A DNA stretch of 64,000 nt from Luteibacter mycovicinus (GTDB taxonomy: Bacteria > Pseudomonadota > Gammaproteobacteria > Xanthomonadales > Rhodanobacteraceae): positions 1,550,001 to 1,614,000 of the forward strand of contig NZ_JQNL01000001.1 in NCBI RefSeq assembly GCF_000745235.1, read 5' to 3'. The first letter of the stretch is position 1, and each line of letters starts with the position of its first letter. Below are positions 39,481 through 46,658 of the stretch, in pieces. Position numbers and translations under genes: made by a program. Under the pieces are notes generated by a model. That model did not search any database. It was not told the DNA's origin and worked only from the letters and a program-made list of their open reading frames with translations.

Positions 39481-40287
39481 TCATCCCGATGCGGATGTCG
39501 ACGAAGCGTCTGCCAGGCCACAGGTGCTCCATAGCCAGACCGCACACAGCGGGAACAACAGGAAGCAGGAGACGACCGAGAATATCCACGCGATCGTGCC
39601 GTACGAACCGGACATCCCGCCCGCACCGAAGAACAGGAAGAACCAGCAAGCGGTCACTACCGCCATCAGCAGCCATCGGGCCGGGTCACCGTGGGTCACG
39701 TTCTGACAGACACCCGGAAACGTCTTCCTGAAGAAGTGCCAGGCGATATAGCCCGACACCGCCATCAGAAACGGGAACTGCAGCCACACCGGGATGCCGA
39801 AGCCCTGGGCGGACAGCGCGATATCCGCATGCGTGGAGAGTGCCCTGATGGGCACATAGCTCCACACGTTGCCCGCGCACATCAGGCACAGCCAGTACAC
39901 GAAGGACTGCAGCCCCCGCCGCGACCGCACCGCGTCCATGCGCGACACGGCGTCCAGGATGAAAAAGAGCACGCCGTTGCCGACGAACGGGCCGGCCAGT
40001 GCGATGAGAGAGGCCTGCCACCCGGCGCCACTCGCGATGATCGGCGCGTATTCCACGTTGTCGGAAACGTCGCCCAGCAGGAGGATGTTGCCGGGGGTAG
40101 CCGAGCCGTAATCGATGTCGAAAGGCGACTTCATCCAGCCAAACGCCCACGCGGCCATCGAGTGGCTGTATTCATGGGCCAGGTAGGCCACCGCGTGGGC
40201 GACGATGGTGAGTACGAACGTCAGGACAGCGAAACGAACGACGCGCCACCCGCCGGATCTTGCAAAGCCCATCCCGTCATCGACCAT
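39481..40287 (-). CDS. integral membrane protein with HExxH motif
   Basis: 268-aa protein with about seven hydrophobic segments. The first TM region ends in AYLAHEYSHSMAAWAFGW: HEYSH is a zinc-protease-type HExxH inside a membrane helix, as in M50 site-2 proteases. A second-motif NPDG-like ligand was not found, so enzymatic function is uncertain. The start ATG 40287 gives a soluble N-terminus of about 15 residues. Its neighbours (hemerythrin protein, DesT-like regulator) do not define a pathway. Confidence 0.65.
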   Translation of the reverse strand: MVDDGMGFARSGGWRVVRFAVLTFVLTIVAHAVAYLAHEYSHSMAAWAFGWMKSPFDIDYGSATPGNILLLGDVSDNVEYAPIIASGAGWQASLIALAGPFVGNGVLFFILDAVSRMDAVRSRRGLQSFVYWLCLMCAGNVWSYVPIRALSTHADIALSAQGFGIPVWLQFPFLMAVSGYIAWHFFRKTFPGVCQNVTHGDPARWLLMAVVTACWFFLFFGAGGMSGSYGTIAWIFSVVSCFLLFPLCAVWLWSTCGLADASSTSASG

Positions 40288-40326
40288 GTCACTCCCCCGG
40301 TGAGGAGCGAACTATAGCGCCCGGAG

Positions 40327-40980
40327 TCAGCCTTTGGACTGCTCCAGCACGCGGGATCCGGTGATGATCATCCGCAACATCGTCGAGATCTGCTCGATCA
40401 CCTCGGGGTCGCGCTCAGGCGGCTGATCCATGGCGCTGGCGCCCATCGCGAAAACGAGGCGGGTGATCGCCTTGGAGACCAGCGCCGGTTCGTGCAGCGT
40501 CGCGCGCTCGGCGGCGGCGAGGCGGATCAGGTCGACGCGGAGCTCGTCCTCGAAGTACATCAGCTCGCGCTCGACCGCCTGCTTGAAAGCGTCCGACCCT
40601 ACCGCGCCTTCGCGCAGCAGCACATGCAGGAGTTTGTCGTCCGCGCGCAGCTGCTCCATGAAGGTCTCGACCGAAACACGGATCACGCTGCGATCGGTCG
40701 AGGTAGCACGCTCCCGCGCCGAGCCGATGATGATGCGCAGCGAGCGCCCCGCCAGGTCGATCAGGGCGATGGCCAGCTCGTCCATGTCGCGGAACTGACG
40801 ATAGAAGCTGTTGGGCGCGATGCCGGCTTCGCGCGCCACCTCGCGCAGGCTTACCGTGGACAGGCTGCGGTTGGGACCGATCAGCTTGAGCGCGGCGGCC
40901 AGCAGGTCCTCACGGGCGATCCCCGCCTTGCGCGGAGGCGTCGGGAAATCCGGGGACGGGGTGAGAATGATCGAGGTCAT
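40327..40980 (-). CDS. TetR-family regulator of unsaturated fatty acids, DesT/FabR-like
   Basis: 217-aa repressor. The N-terminal helix-turn-helix reads LSTVSLREVAREAGIAPNSF, followed by YRQF, typical of FabR/DesT. It is divergent from a ferredoxin reductase and acyl-CoA desaturase pair, the same arrangement as desT-desCB in Pseudomonas aeruginosa, where DesT senses the acyl-CoA saturation ratio. The start is ATG 40980. A near-palindromic operator lies in the shared intergenic region. Confidence 0.88.
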   Translation of the reverse strand: MTSIILTPSPDFPTPPRKAGIAREDLLAAALKLIGPNRSLSTVSLREVAREAGIAPNSFYRQFRDMDELAIALIDLAGRSLRIIIGSARERATSTDRSVIRVSVETFMEQLRADDKLLHVLLREGAVGSDAFKQAVERELMYFEDELRVDLIRLAAAERATLHEPALVSKAITRLVFAMGASAMDQPPERDPEVIEQISTMLRMIITGSRVLEQSKG

Positions 40981-41028
40981 GAGGCGCTGATAACGGACTA
41001 GGCCCGAATCATACCCCCAGTCATGAAT

Positions 41029-41067
41029 GCACAACTGTATACACAGCTGTGCGGATGCGCGTATAGT
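41029..41067 (+). promoter_or_regulatory. desaturase operon operator and -10
   Basis: A 24-bp imperfect palindrome (41029-41052, 10 of 12 base pairs matching; left arm begins GCACAACTGTAT, right arm ends AGCTGTGC) sits between the divergent TetR gene and the desaturase operon. TATAGT (41062-41067) is a good -10, so the palindrome covers the -35 region. The -10 is only 6 nt from the ATG of the reductase gene. Confidence 0.65.
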
Positions 41068-41073
41068 GACTCT

Positions 41074-42144
41074 ATGAACGCCATTCCCGTTCCGAAAACC
41101 TCCTGGCGCCAGCGCGCCGTGCGCCGCGCCGTCTCACCGGCGTTGTTCGACTTCTGGGCGACCCGCCTCAACCCGTTGTGGACCCTCGAGCAGCCGTTGG
41201 CGCGCCTGGTCTCGCGCACGGCGGCGAGCCGCGACGCCGTGACCCTCGTGCTCCGCCCCAACCGGCATTGGCAGGGCATGCTCCCCGGCCAGCACGTCAA
41301 TATCGGCGTGGAAATCGAGGGTCGCCGGCTGGTGCGCAGCTACAGCCCGACGCCACTGGACGACGGCACGCTGGCGATCACCGTCAAGGCGATGCCCGGC
41401 GGCGTGGTCAGCGGTCATCTGGCGAAAGCCGCCCGGATAGGCGACGTGGTAACCCTCGGTCAGGCCTTCGGCGAGATGACCCTGCCTTCCGACACCGACG
41501 ACCTGCTCCTGCTGGCCGCCGGCAGCGGCATCACGCCGATGCGTGCCCTGGTGCGCTCGCTCGCCGCACGCGGCATGCCGGTCAAGGTCGACCTGTTGTA
41601 CTGGGCGCGCGATCGCGCCGACCTTTGCTTCGTGGACGAACTCAACCAGCTGGCCGCTACCCACCCGCGGCTGCGTGTGCGCACCTTGCTCACACGTGCC
41701 GGGGTCGAGCCCGAGCGTCGCGTCGACGACGTGTCGCTGGAGTCGATCGAGGACCTGCAGGCACGCCGTGTGCTCGCCTGCGGCCCGGGCGGATTCGTCG
41801 AGGCGGCACGCGGGCGCCTTCAGGGCTACGTCGCGCACTTCGACGCGGAAGCCTTCAGCACGCCGGCCACCGTCGAGGGCGAAGCCGGCGAGGTACAGGT
41901 ACACCTCGCTCGCAGCGGGCGCACGCTGACCCTCGCCCGCGGCACCTCGTTGCTGGAAGGTCTCGAAGCCCAGGGCCTTCGCCCGCGTCATGGCTGCCGC
42001 ATGGGCATCTGCAACACCTGCGCCTGCGGCCGCGCCTCGGGCACCGTACGTCACACGCTGACCGGCGACCGCGACAGCGAGCCGTCGACCCCGGTACGAC
42101 TGTGCGTCAGTGCGCCGAGCACCGAGCTGGTCCTGGACCTCTAA
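41074..42144 (+). CDS. desC: ferredoxin reductase (flavin + 2Fe-2S) for the acyl-CoA desaturase, DesC-like
   Basis: 356-aa electron-transfer protein: FAD/NAD(P)-reductase domain (LVRSYSPTP flavin motif, LLLLAAGSGITPMRAL nucleotide motif) followed by a plant-type 2Fe-2S ferredoxin domain with HGCRMGICNTCACG and a fourth Cys in VRLCVSAP. It supplies electrons to the desaturase encoded 9 nt downstream. ATG 41074 lacks a ribosome site and lies about where transcription from TATAGT should begin, suggesting a leaderless mRNA; an in-frame ATG at 41023 is the alternative. Confidence 0.92.
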   Translation: MNAIPVPKTSWRQRAVRRAVSPALFDFWATRLNPLWTLEQPLARLVSRTAASRDAVTLVLRPNRHWQGMLPGQHVNIGVEIEGRRLVRSYSPTPLDDGTLAITVKAMPGGVVSGHLAKAARIGDVVTLGQAFGEMTLPSDTDDLLLLAAGSGITPMRALVRSLAARGMPVKVDLLYWARDRADLCFVDELNQLAATHPRLRVRTLLTRAGVEPERRVDDVSLESIEDLQARRVLACGPGGFVEAARGRLQGYVAHFDAEAFSTPATVEGEAGEVQVHLARSGRTLTLARGTSLLEGLEAQGLRPRHGCRMGICNTCACGRASGTVRHTLTGDRDSEPSTPVRLCVSAPSTELVLDL

Positions 42145-42153
42145 GGAATTCAC

Positions 42154-43275
42154 ATGGCCCGCATCAAGAACCGCATTCTTTCCGCCGCCGAGCTGCAGTC
42201 CTTCGGCGACGAGCTCGACGCCCTGCGTGCCCGCGTCGCTGCCGACGTCGGCGCACGCGACGCCCGCTATATCCGTCGCATCGTCGCCGCCGTGCGCTGG
42301 ACCGGCGTGACCGGGCGCGCACTCCTCTTCTTCGGCGCCTTCGTGCACAGCGTGCTCGTCCCCGCCTGGATCGTCGGCACGATCTGCCTGGCCCTGTCGA
42401 AGATCCTCGACAACATGGAGCTCGGCCACAACGTCATGCACGGCCAGTACGACTGGATGGGCGACCCCAAGCTGCATGGCCAGACCTACGAATGGGATAT
42501 CGTCGCCACCGGCGATGCCTGGCGCAAAACGCATAATTTCCAGCACCACACGTACACCAACGTGCGCGGCATGGACGACGACATCGGCTACGGCCTGCTG
42601 CGCATCTTCCCCGAGCAGCGCTGGCGTCCGTTCTATCTGATGCAGCCCGTCATCGCGGTGTTCTTCATGCTGCTGTTCCAGTGGGGTGTGGCTATCCAGG
42701 ATCTGCGCATCGGCCGCTGGTTCGCGGGCAAGATGAAGACAGCGGAACTGCGTCGCAACTTCCGTCCGGTCGGTCGCAAGATGGCGCGTCAGCTGATCAA
42801 GGATTACATCGTGTTCCCGCTGCTGGCCGGCCCGTTCTTCCTGCCGGTGCTGCTGGGCAACCTCGTCGCCAACGGCATGCGCAACATCTGGACCTTCGTC
42901 ATCATCTTCTGCGGCCACTTCACCGCCGATGCCGAAGTGTTCCCCAAGGAAACCATTCGCGACGAAACGCGCGGCCACTGGTACCTGCGCCAGCTGCGCG
43001 GTTCGTCCAACATCGCCGGCGGCAAGCTGCTCAACGTGCTGTCGGGCAACCTGAGCCATCAGATCGAGCATCACTTCTACCCGGACCTGCCGGCCAACCG
43101 CTACGCGGCGATGGCGGTCGAGGTGAAGCAGATCTGCGCCCGTTACGGCCAGCACTACAACACGGGCTCGTTGCCTAAGCAGTTCGGTCAGGTCATCTGG
43201 CGGATCGTGCGTCACGCCTTTCCCAGCCGCGTGCGTACGGCAACCCTGCCATCGGCCGCCCTCCAGCGGGGCTGA
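42154..43275 (+). CDS. desB: acyl-CoA desaturase, DesB-like
   Basis: 373-aa membrane di-iron desaturase that introduces a double bond into saturated acyl chains. All three histidine boxes are present: HNVMH near residue 94, HNFQHH near residue 128 and HQIEHHFYP near residue 306, along with hydrophobic segments (residues 55-80 and 160-180). It is the second gene of a DesT-regulated operon and depends on the preceding reductase. Confidence 0.95.
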   Translation: MARIKNRILSAAELQSFGDELDALRARVAADVGARDARYIRRIVAAVRWTGVTGRALLFFGAFVHSVLVPAWIVGTICLALSKILDNMELGHNVMHGQYDWMGDPKLHGQTYEWDIVATGDAWRKTHNFQHHTYTNVRGMDDDIGYGLLRIFPEQRWRPFYLMQPVIAVFFMLLFQWGVAIQDLRIGRWFAGKMKTAELRRNFRPVGRKMARQLIKDYIVFPLLAGPFFLPVLLGNLVANGMRNIWTFVIIFCGHFTADAEVFPKETIRDETRGHWYLRQLRGSSNIAGGKLLNVLSGNLSHQIEHHFYPDLPANRYAAMAVEVKQICARYGQHYNTGSLPKQFGQVIWRIVRHAFPSRVRTATLPSAALQRG

Positions 43276-43614
43276 TGCTCGCGATGGGAGACCCCGCGCC
43301 TTCCGACAGCGCGTCCTCCGCAACGACATCCACGAAGGCGTCGTTTCAGGCACTGCACGATTTCGGCAACATAAGCCGCTGACCGGCCAGCAAACGCGAC
43401 CCGATGCACACATCGCCACCGCTCATTTTCGGCGGTGGATGCGCCTGTCTGGCTCATGACAATCAAATTCATGCCGTGTCCATCATTTCACCCGCTATAA
43501 CTGGCTTGACACTGAACGCCGTTACAGGTATCCAAGGCCAAGGGACTACTTCGACTGATCGGGGGACCGGATGGCACGGATGCACCGAACACGCACTCTC
43601 CGCATGGCATCGCC
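43276..43614 (+). promoter_or_regulatory. intergenic region with the promoter of the RiPP locus
   Basis: No protein gene is supported in these 339 nt. A stem-loop CCACCGC (43416-43422) / GCGGTGG (43432-43438) may end desaturase transcription, though no T-run follows. TTGACA (43506-43511) and TATCCA (43529-43534) are separated by exactly 17 bp, the best sigma-70-type promoter in this part of the window, with a predicted start near 43541. This is the likely promoter of the 43.6-51.1 kb peptide locus. Base composition drops here relative to the flanking desaturase gene. Confidence 0.7.
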
Positions 43615-43752
43615 ATGAAATGGCCCAACGCGGGCTCCGTTAACGACGCAAATGACGTGACTCCCCCGCCTTCGGCAGGGTGGATCGTGCTCGTCTGCGC
43701 CATCTCAATCGCCACATGCCTGACGGTGGCGTACGCGTATTTCAAAGGTTGA
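43615..43752 (+). CDS. 45-residue single-TM protein at the head of the RiPP locus
   Basis: A short frame ATG 43615 to TGA 43750-43752. The protein has a polar N-terminus (MKWPNAGSVNDANDVTPPPS) and one clear transmembrane helix at residues 22-42 (GWIVLVCAISIATCLTVAYA) with a short basic end FKG. ATG 43615 is the only ATG/GTG/TTG start in the open frame, but its ribosome site is weak. It ends 21 nt before the radical SAM gene and begins about 75 nt after the predicted transcription start. It could be an immunity peptide, a small transporter subunit or a membrane anchor; no homolog is recognised. Confidence 0.55.
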   Translation: MKWPNAGSVNDANDVTPPPSAGWIVLVCAISIATCLTVAYAYFKG

Positions 43753-43773
43753 ACTGAACGACAAGGGGATGTC

Positions 43774-44835
43774 ATGCGTCACGACGGAAATAGGCACCTT
43801 CACCTCACCATTCTTCCGACCGAGCGCTGCAATTTTCGCTGTACGTATTGCTATGAAGATTTTGCAATCGGCAAGATGAAACCGCCGGTAGTCGATGCGA
43901 TCAAGAGCCTGATCAGACGACGCGTCGAGCAGGGTGGTCTTCGATCACTGCAGTTCGAGTGGTTCGGCGGAGAACCTCTCGTGGCCAAAGATATCGTCCA
44001 CGATATTGCCGCGTACGCACACGGTTTCTACGAACGCGGTGAACTCGAGGAGTTCGAAGGCGGCCTGACGACCAATGCGTTTCTCCTCGACCCCGCCACG
44101 CTGCAACTGCTGGTATCGCGTCGCCAACGCAACTTTCAGATATCCCTCGATGGCGATGAGGAAGCCCATAACCGATCCCGTCAGTATGCGAACGGCTCGG
44201 GCACCTTCAAAGAGATCTGGGCGAATCTAACCGCGGCACACACGTCCGACCTCGACTTCGAAATCATCGTACGCCTGCATATCATGCCGGGAAACGAACA
44301 GGGCCTGCTTCGACTGACCGAAAAGATCGCCGTCGAACTCGGCGGAGACCCCAGGTTCAGTATCTACGTCCGCCACATCTCGGATCTCGGCGGAACGAAC
44401 GAGAATCAGAAGGAAATGCAGACCATTTCCATGGACGAGGCACACCGCATCTCGCTGGTCATCGAGGAACGTCTCGTCAGGGCGGGCTTCAAGGTATCCA
44501 ACGGCGTAGGTAACCTGTTCGAGAGCGCGATCAAGGTCACCGATATCAAGCGCAAATCCGACCTGCCAGTCGCTGGAGATGCATCACCTTCGGGTGCGGA
44601 CGACCACGAGTTCGGCTACATCTGCTACGCCGCGAAGCCCAACCACCTCATGATCAGGGCCGATGGAAGACTCGGGAAATGCACCGTCGCTCTCAATAGT
44701 CAGGGCAACGTGGTCGGCCGACTCCTGGACGATGGCCGCGTTCAGATCGACGACGAGCGTATGAATTTCTGGCTGCGCGGACACCTGAGCCGAAACGCAG
44801 ACGAACTGGGCTGTCCCGCGCATTCGTACGGATGA
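43774..44835 (+). CDS. radical SAM peptide-modifying enzyme with reduced SPASM-like C-terminus
   Basis: 353-aa enzyme. The radical SAM cluster motif is C19-x3-C23-x2-C26 (TERCNFRCTYCYED), followed by WFGGEPL and FQISLDGDEEAHNRSR, typical of RiPP maturases. In the C-terminus C284-x13-G-x4-C303 fits the first half of a SPASM/twitch cluster (ICYAAKPNHLMIRADGRLGK), but the usual CX2CX5CX3C block is missing; only C347 (LGCPAHSYG, at the very end) remains. No RRE domain is visible. It precedes two precursor genes and probably installs a carbon- or sulfur-linked crosslink in their C-terminal cores. Confidence 0.9.
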   Translation: MRHDGNRHLHLTILPTERCNFRCTYCYEDFAIGKMKPPVVDAIKSLIRRRVEQGGLRSLQFEWFGGEPLVAKDIVHDIAAYAHGFYERGELEEFEGGLTTNAFLLDPATLQLLVSRRQRNFQISLDGDEEAHNRSRQYANGSGTFKEIWANLTAAHTSDLDFEIIVRLHIMPGNEQGLLRLTEKIAVELGGDPRFSIYVRHISDLGGTNENQKEMQTISMDEAHRISLVIEERLVRAGFKVSNGVGNLFESAIKVTDIKRKSDLPVAGDASPSGADDHEFGYICYAAKPNHLMIRADGRLGKCTVALNSQGNVVGRLLDDGRVQIDDERMNFWLRGHLSRNADELGCPAHSYG

Positions 44836-44913
44836 AGCCGCCGCTTTTCACGGATGAAAACTCAGGCGCCAGGACCCGCGCCTACCTCGTTGAGTACAAC
44901 TGGAGAATGGACC

Positions 44914-45096
44914 ATGAGTAACGGAACCACCGGACACGACATCGTGTTCGTCTACGACGAAGATGGCCTCTTCGACATCCAGGGCGACGCGGCCCCGTTC
45001 GATCTGACGGGCGGCATCCAGGGATCCATGGCAAACGTCGGCGAAGGCCTCGTCGTGTCTGGATTTGCATGCACCAATGACAAGAACTGTAAGTAA
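44914..45096 (+). CDS. RiPP precursor peptide 1 (GG leader, CX5C core)
   Basis: 60-aa peptide starting at ATG 44914, 8 nt after GGAG; an in-frame ATG at 44854 lacks a ribosome site. Leader: residues 9-22 DIVFVYDEDGLFDI, nearly identical in precursor 2. A double-glycine site L31-T-G33-G34 suits the C39 exporter encoded downstream. Predicted core: residues 35-60, starting IQGSM and ending SGFACTNDKNCK, with C53 and C59 five residues apart. It is not a fragment of a larger gene and sits 78 nt after the radical SAM gene. Confidence 0.85.
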   Translation: MSNGTTGHDIVFVYDEDGLFDIQGDAAPFDLTGGIQGSMANVGEGLVVSGFACTNDKNCK

Positions 45097-45105
45097 GGAA
45101 ACGAC

Positions 45106-45270
45106 ATGAGCACTGAGAACAAGCTGTTCGTTTATGACGAAGATGGGCTCTTCGATATCGTGGACTCCACCAAGGCGGAACACCTGAGTGGCGGCATCCA
45201 GTCGTCCATCGGACTCAGCACCGAGGCGGTCTCCGGTGTCTTCTGCCACAACAAGGATTCGTGCTCCTGA
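45106..45270 (+). CDS. RiPP precursor peptide 2 (GG leader, CX5C core)
   Basis: 54-aa peptide starting ATG 45106, 9 nt after the stop of precursor 1, preceded by AAGGAA. It repeats the leader block LFVYDEDGLFDI at residues 7-18, carries L27-S-G29-G30, and has a predicted core of residues 31-54 starting IQSSI and ending SGVFCHNKDSCS, with C47 and C53. Paired with precursor 1, the constant features are DEDGLFDI, L-x-GG-IQ, SG and C-x-N-x3-C; the rest varies. This is what a duplicated substrate pair for one maturase looks like. Confidence 0.85.
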   Translation: MSTENKLFVYDEDGLFDIVDSTKAEHLSGGIQSSIGLSTEAVSGVFCHNKDSCS

Positions 45271-45323
45271 CAAGGGCGGGGGCCACGTGCCCTTGAATTC
45301 CCGGTGCCGCTTCGGCGGCACCG
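45271..45323 (+). terminator. two stem-loops between precursors and transporter genes
   Basis: CAAGGGC (45271-45277) pairs with GCCCTTG (45289-45295), and CGGTGCCGC (45302-45310) pairs with GCGGCACCG (45315-45323) around the very stable tetraloop TTCG. They start 1 nt after the precursor 2 stop. No T-tract follows, so partial termination or 3'-end protection is more likely than complete termination. Either would give more precursor than transporter transcript. Confidence 0.75.
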
Positions 45324-45350
45324 TTCGCGCAGCCAGATTAGGAGCGCAGC

Positions 45351-46658
45351 ATGTTAGGTTATTACGTGGAGTCCGCATGGCACGGAACCCGCAGGCACCC
45401 ACTCATGTCCGTCTTCATGATGCTTGCAGTCGCGATCGGCATCAGCGCTCCGTTCTCCGCCGTTGCGCTCGTGGAGAGCCTGGGGGGCGACCCGCTTCCC
45501 GGCTACAGCACATCGGTGTTTCATCCGCAGATAGAACCGCGCCCAGCCGATATCGTGGCAGGCGATAAAGCCATGCCGGCAGATCTGACGCTGCAGGATG
45601 CGAACGCGCTCTACCGGTTATCGTCTGCGCCACCTGGCGCGATCATGAGCACGAATCGCCTGCCTTCGAAGCGCGGGGACGACGCGTCCCCCCTTCGAAT
45701 GACGCCTACGCGTGCGACCACCTGGCGCTTTTTCGAGCTGTTCGGTCTTCACTTCATCGTGGGACGCGGCTGGACAGAGGCCGAGGACCAGTCGCGAACG
45801 CCTGTCGTCGTGCTGTCACGCCGGGCCAACGATCGGATGTTCGGAGGTGAGAACAGCGTCGGCAGGGAGATGCAGATCGCCACCCGCAGCTTCCGCGTCA
45901 TCGGTGTCGTCGACGACTGGAATCCGAAACCGCACTTTTACGATTTGGGCACGGGCGCGTTCGCCAACGCCGAAGACCTGTACATGCCGTTCGCCACGTG
46001 GCTCGACCTTCCTCAGGACTATGGATTCGGACCCGTAAAATGCTGGTCCTCGGCAGGCCAGACTGGCGAGAAGCCGACCGCTCCGAACTGCACGTGGGTG
46101 CAATACTGGGTCAACCTGGCCAGTGCGGACGCGGTTGCACGCTTCAGCGATACCCTGCGCGCGTACGTCAGGACACAGCGCGATGCCGGAAGGTTCCAGC
46201 TCGACGTTCGTCCGCGCGTATCGAACGTACGCAACTGGGTAGCCATCAATAATGTCGTTCCGCCCGCCGTGCGCATGCAAGCGGTCATCGGAACAGGCAT
46301 CTTCGTCGTCTGCATGATGAGCGCCGTCGGCCTTCTCGTAGCCAAGTTCTCGCGCTACGGCTCCGAGCTTGCGATACGCCGCGCGCTGGGCGCCACGCGA
46401 CACGACATCTTCATGCAGTGCTTCCTCGAAGCCGGCATCGCAGGGCTGGCTGGCGGTGTGCTGTCGTTGCCGCTGACATGGCTCGGCTTCCGCATGATTC
46501 AGAAACAGACGCCATCGCTGGTCGAAGGAATTCATATCGACTTCGCGGCGCTTTCCCAATCGGTCATGGTGGCGATTGTCGTGATGTTTGCCGTGGGCTT
46601 GTATCCGGCAGTTCGCTCATCCCGCATCGCTCCGGCACAACTGATAAAAACCGCATGA
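45351..46658 (+). CDS. MacB/FtsX-like ABC transporter permease 1 of the RiPP locus
   Basis: 435-aa membrane protein: one N-terminal TM (about residues 18-40), a large periplasmic MacB-core-like domain, and three C-terminal TMs of the FtsX type (GIFVVCMMSAVGLLVAKF; AGIAGLAGGVLSLPLTW; VMVAIVVMFAVGLYPAV) with ELAIRRALGATRHDIFMQ between them. GGAG precedes the ATG. It overlaps permease 2 by 4 nt. No ATPase of the LolD/MacB type is encoded nearby. Confidence 0.9.
   Translation: MLGYYVESAWHGTRRHPLMSVFMMLAVAIGISAPFSAVALVESLGGDPLPGYSTSVFHPQIEPRPADIVAGDKAMPADLTLQDANALYRLSSAPPGAIMSTNRLPSKRGDDASPLRMTPTRATTWRFFELFGLHFIVGRGWTEAEDQSRTPVVVLSRRANDRMFGGENSVGREMQIATRSFRVIGVVDDWNPKPHFYDLGTGAFANAEDLYMPFATWLDLPQDYGFGPVKCWSSAGQTGEKPTAPNCTWVQYWVNLASADAVARFSDTLRAYVRTQRDAGRFQLDVRPRVSNVRNWVAINNVVPPAVRMQAVIGTGIFVVCMMSAVGLLVAKFSRYGSELAIRRALGATRHDIFMQCFLEAGIAGLAGGVLSLPLTWLGFRMIQKQTPSLVEGIHIDFAALSQSVMVAIVVMFAVGLYPAVRSSRIAPAQLIKTA

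Noticed and set aside
41134..43419. Minus-strand open frame of 761 codons
   Set aside because: Antisense to the ferredoxin reductase and desaturase genes, both with intact catalytic motifs.
43404..43643. A 79-codon plus-strand frame containing GGGCACLA, considered as a third RiPP precursor
   Set aside because: No ribosome site, it begins upstream of the predicted promoter, shares no leader block with the two real precursors, and overlaps the small TM protein in another frame.
43488..43775. A 95-codon minus-strand frame opposite the RiPP promoter
   Set aside because: It is antisense to the promoter and the small TM gene, with no ribosome site or recognisable domain.
44836..44913. A frameshift that would restore a missing SPASM tail on the radical SAM protein
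   Set aside because: Neither alternative frame after the stop contains cysteines in the needed spacing.
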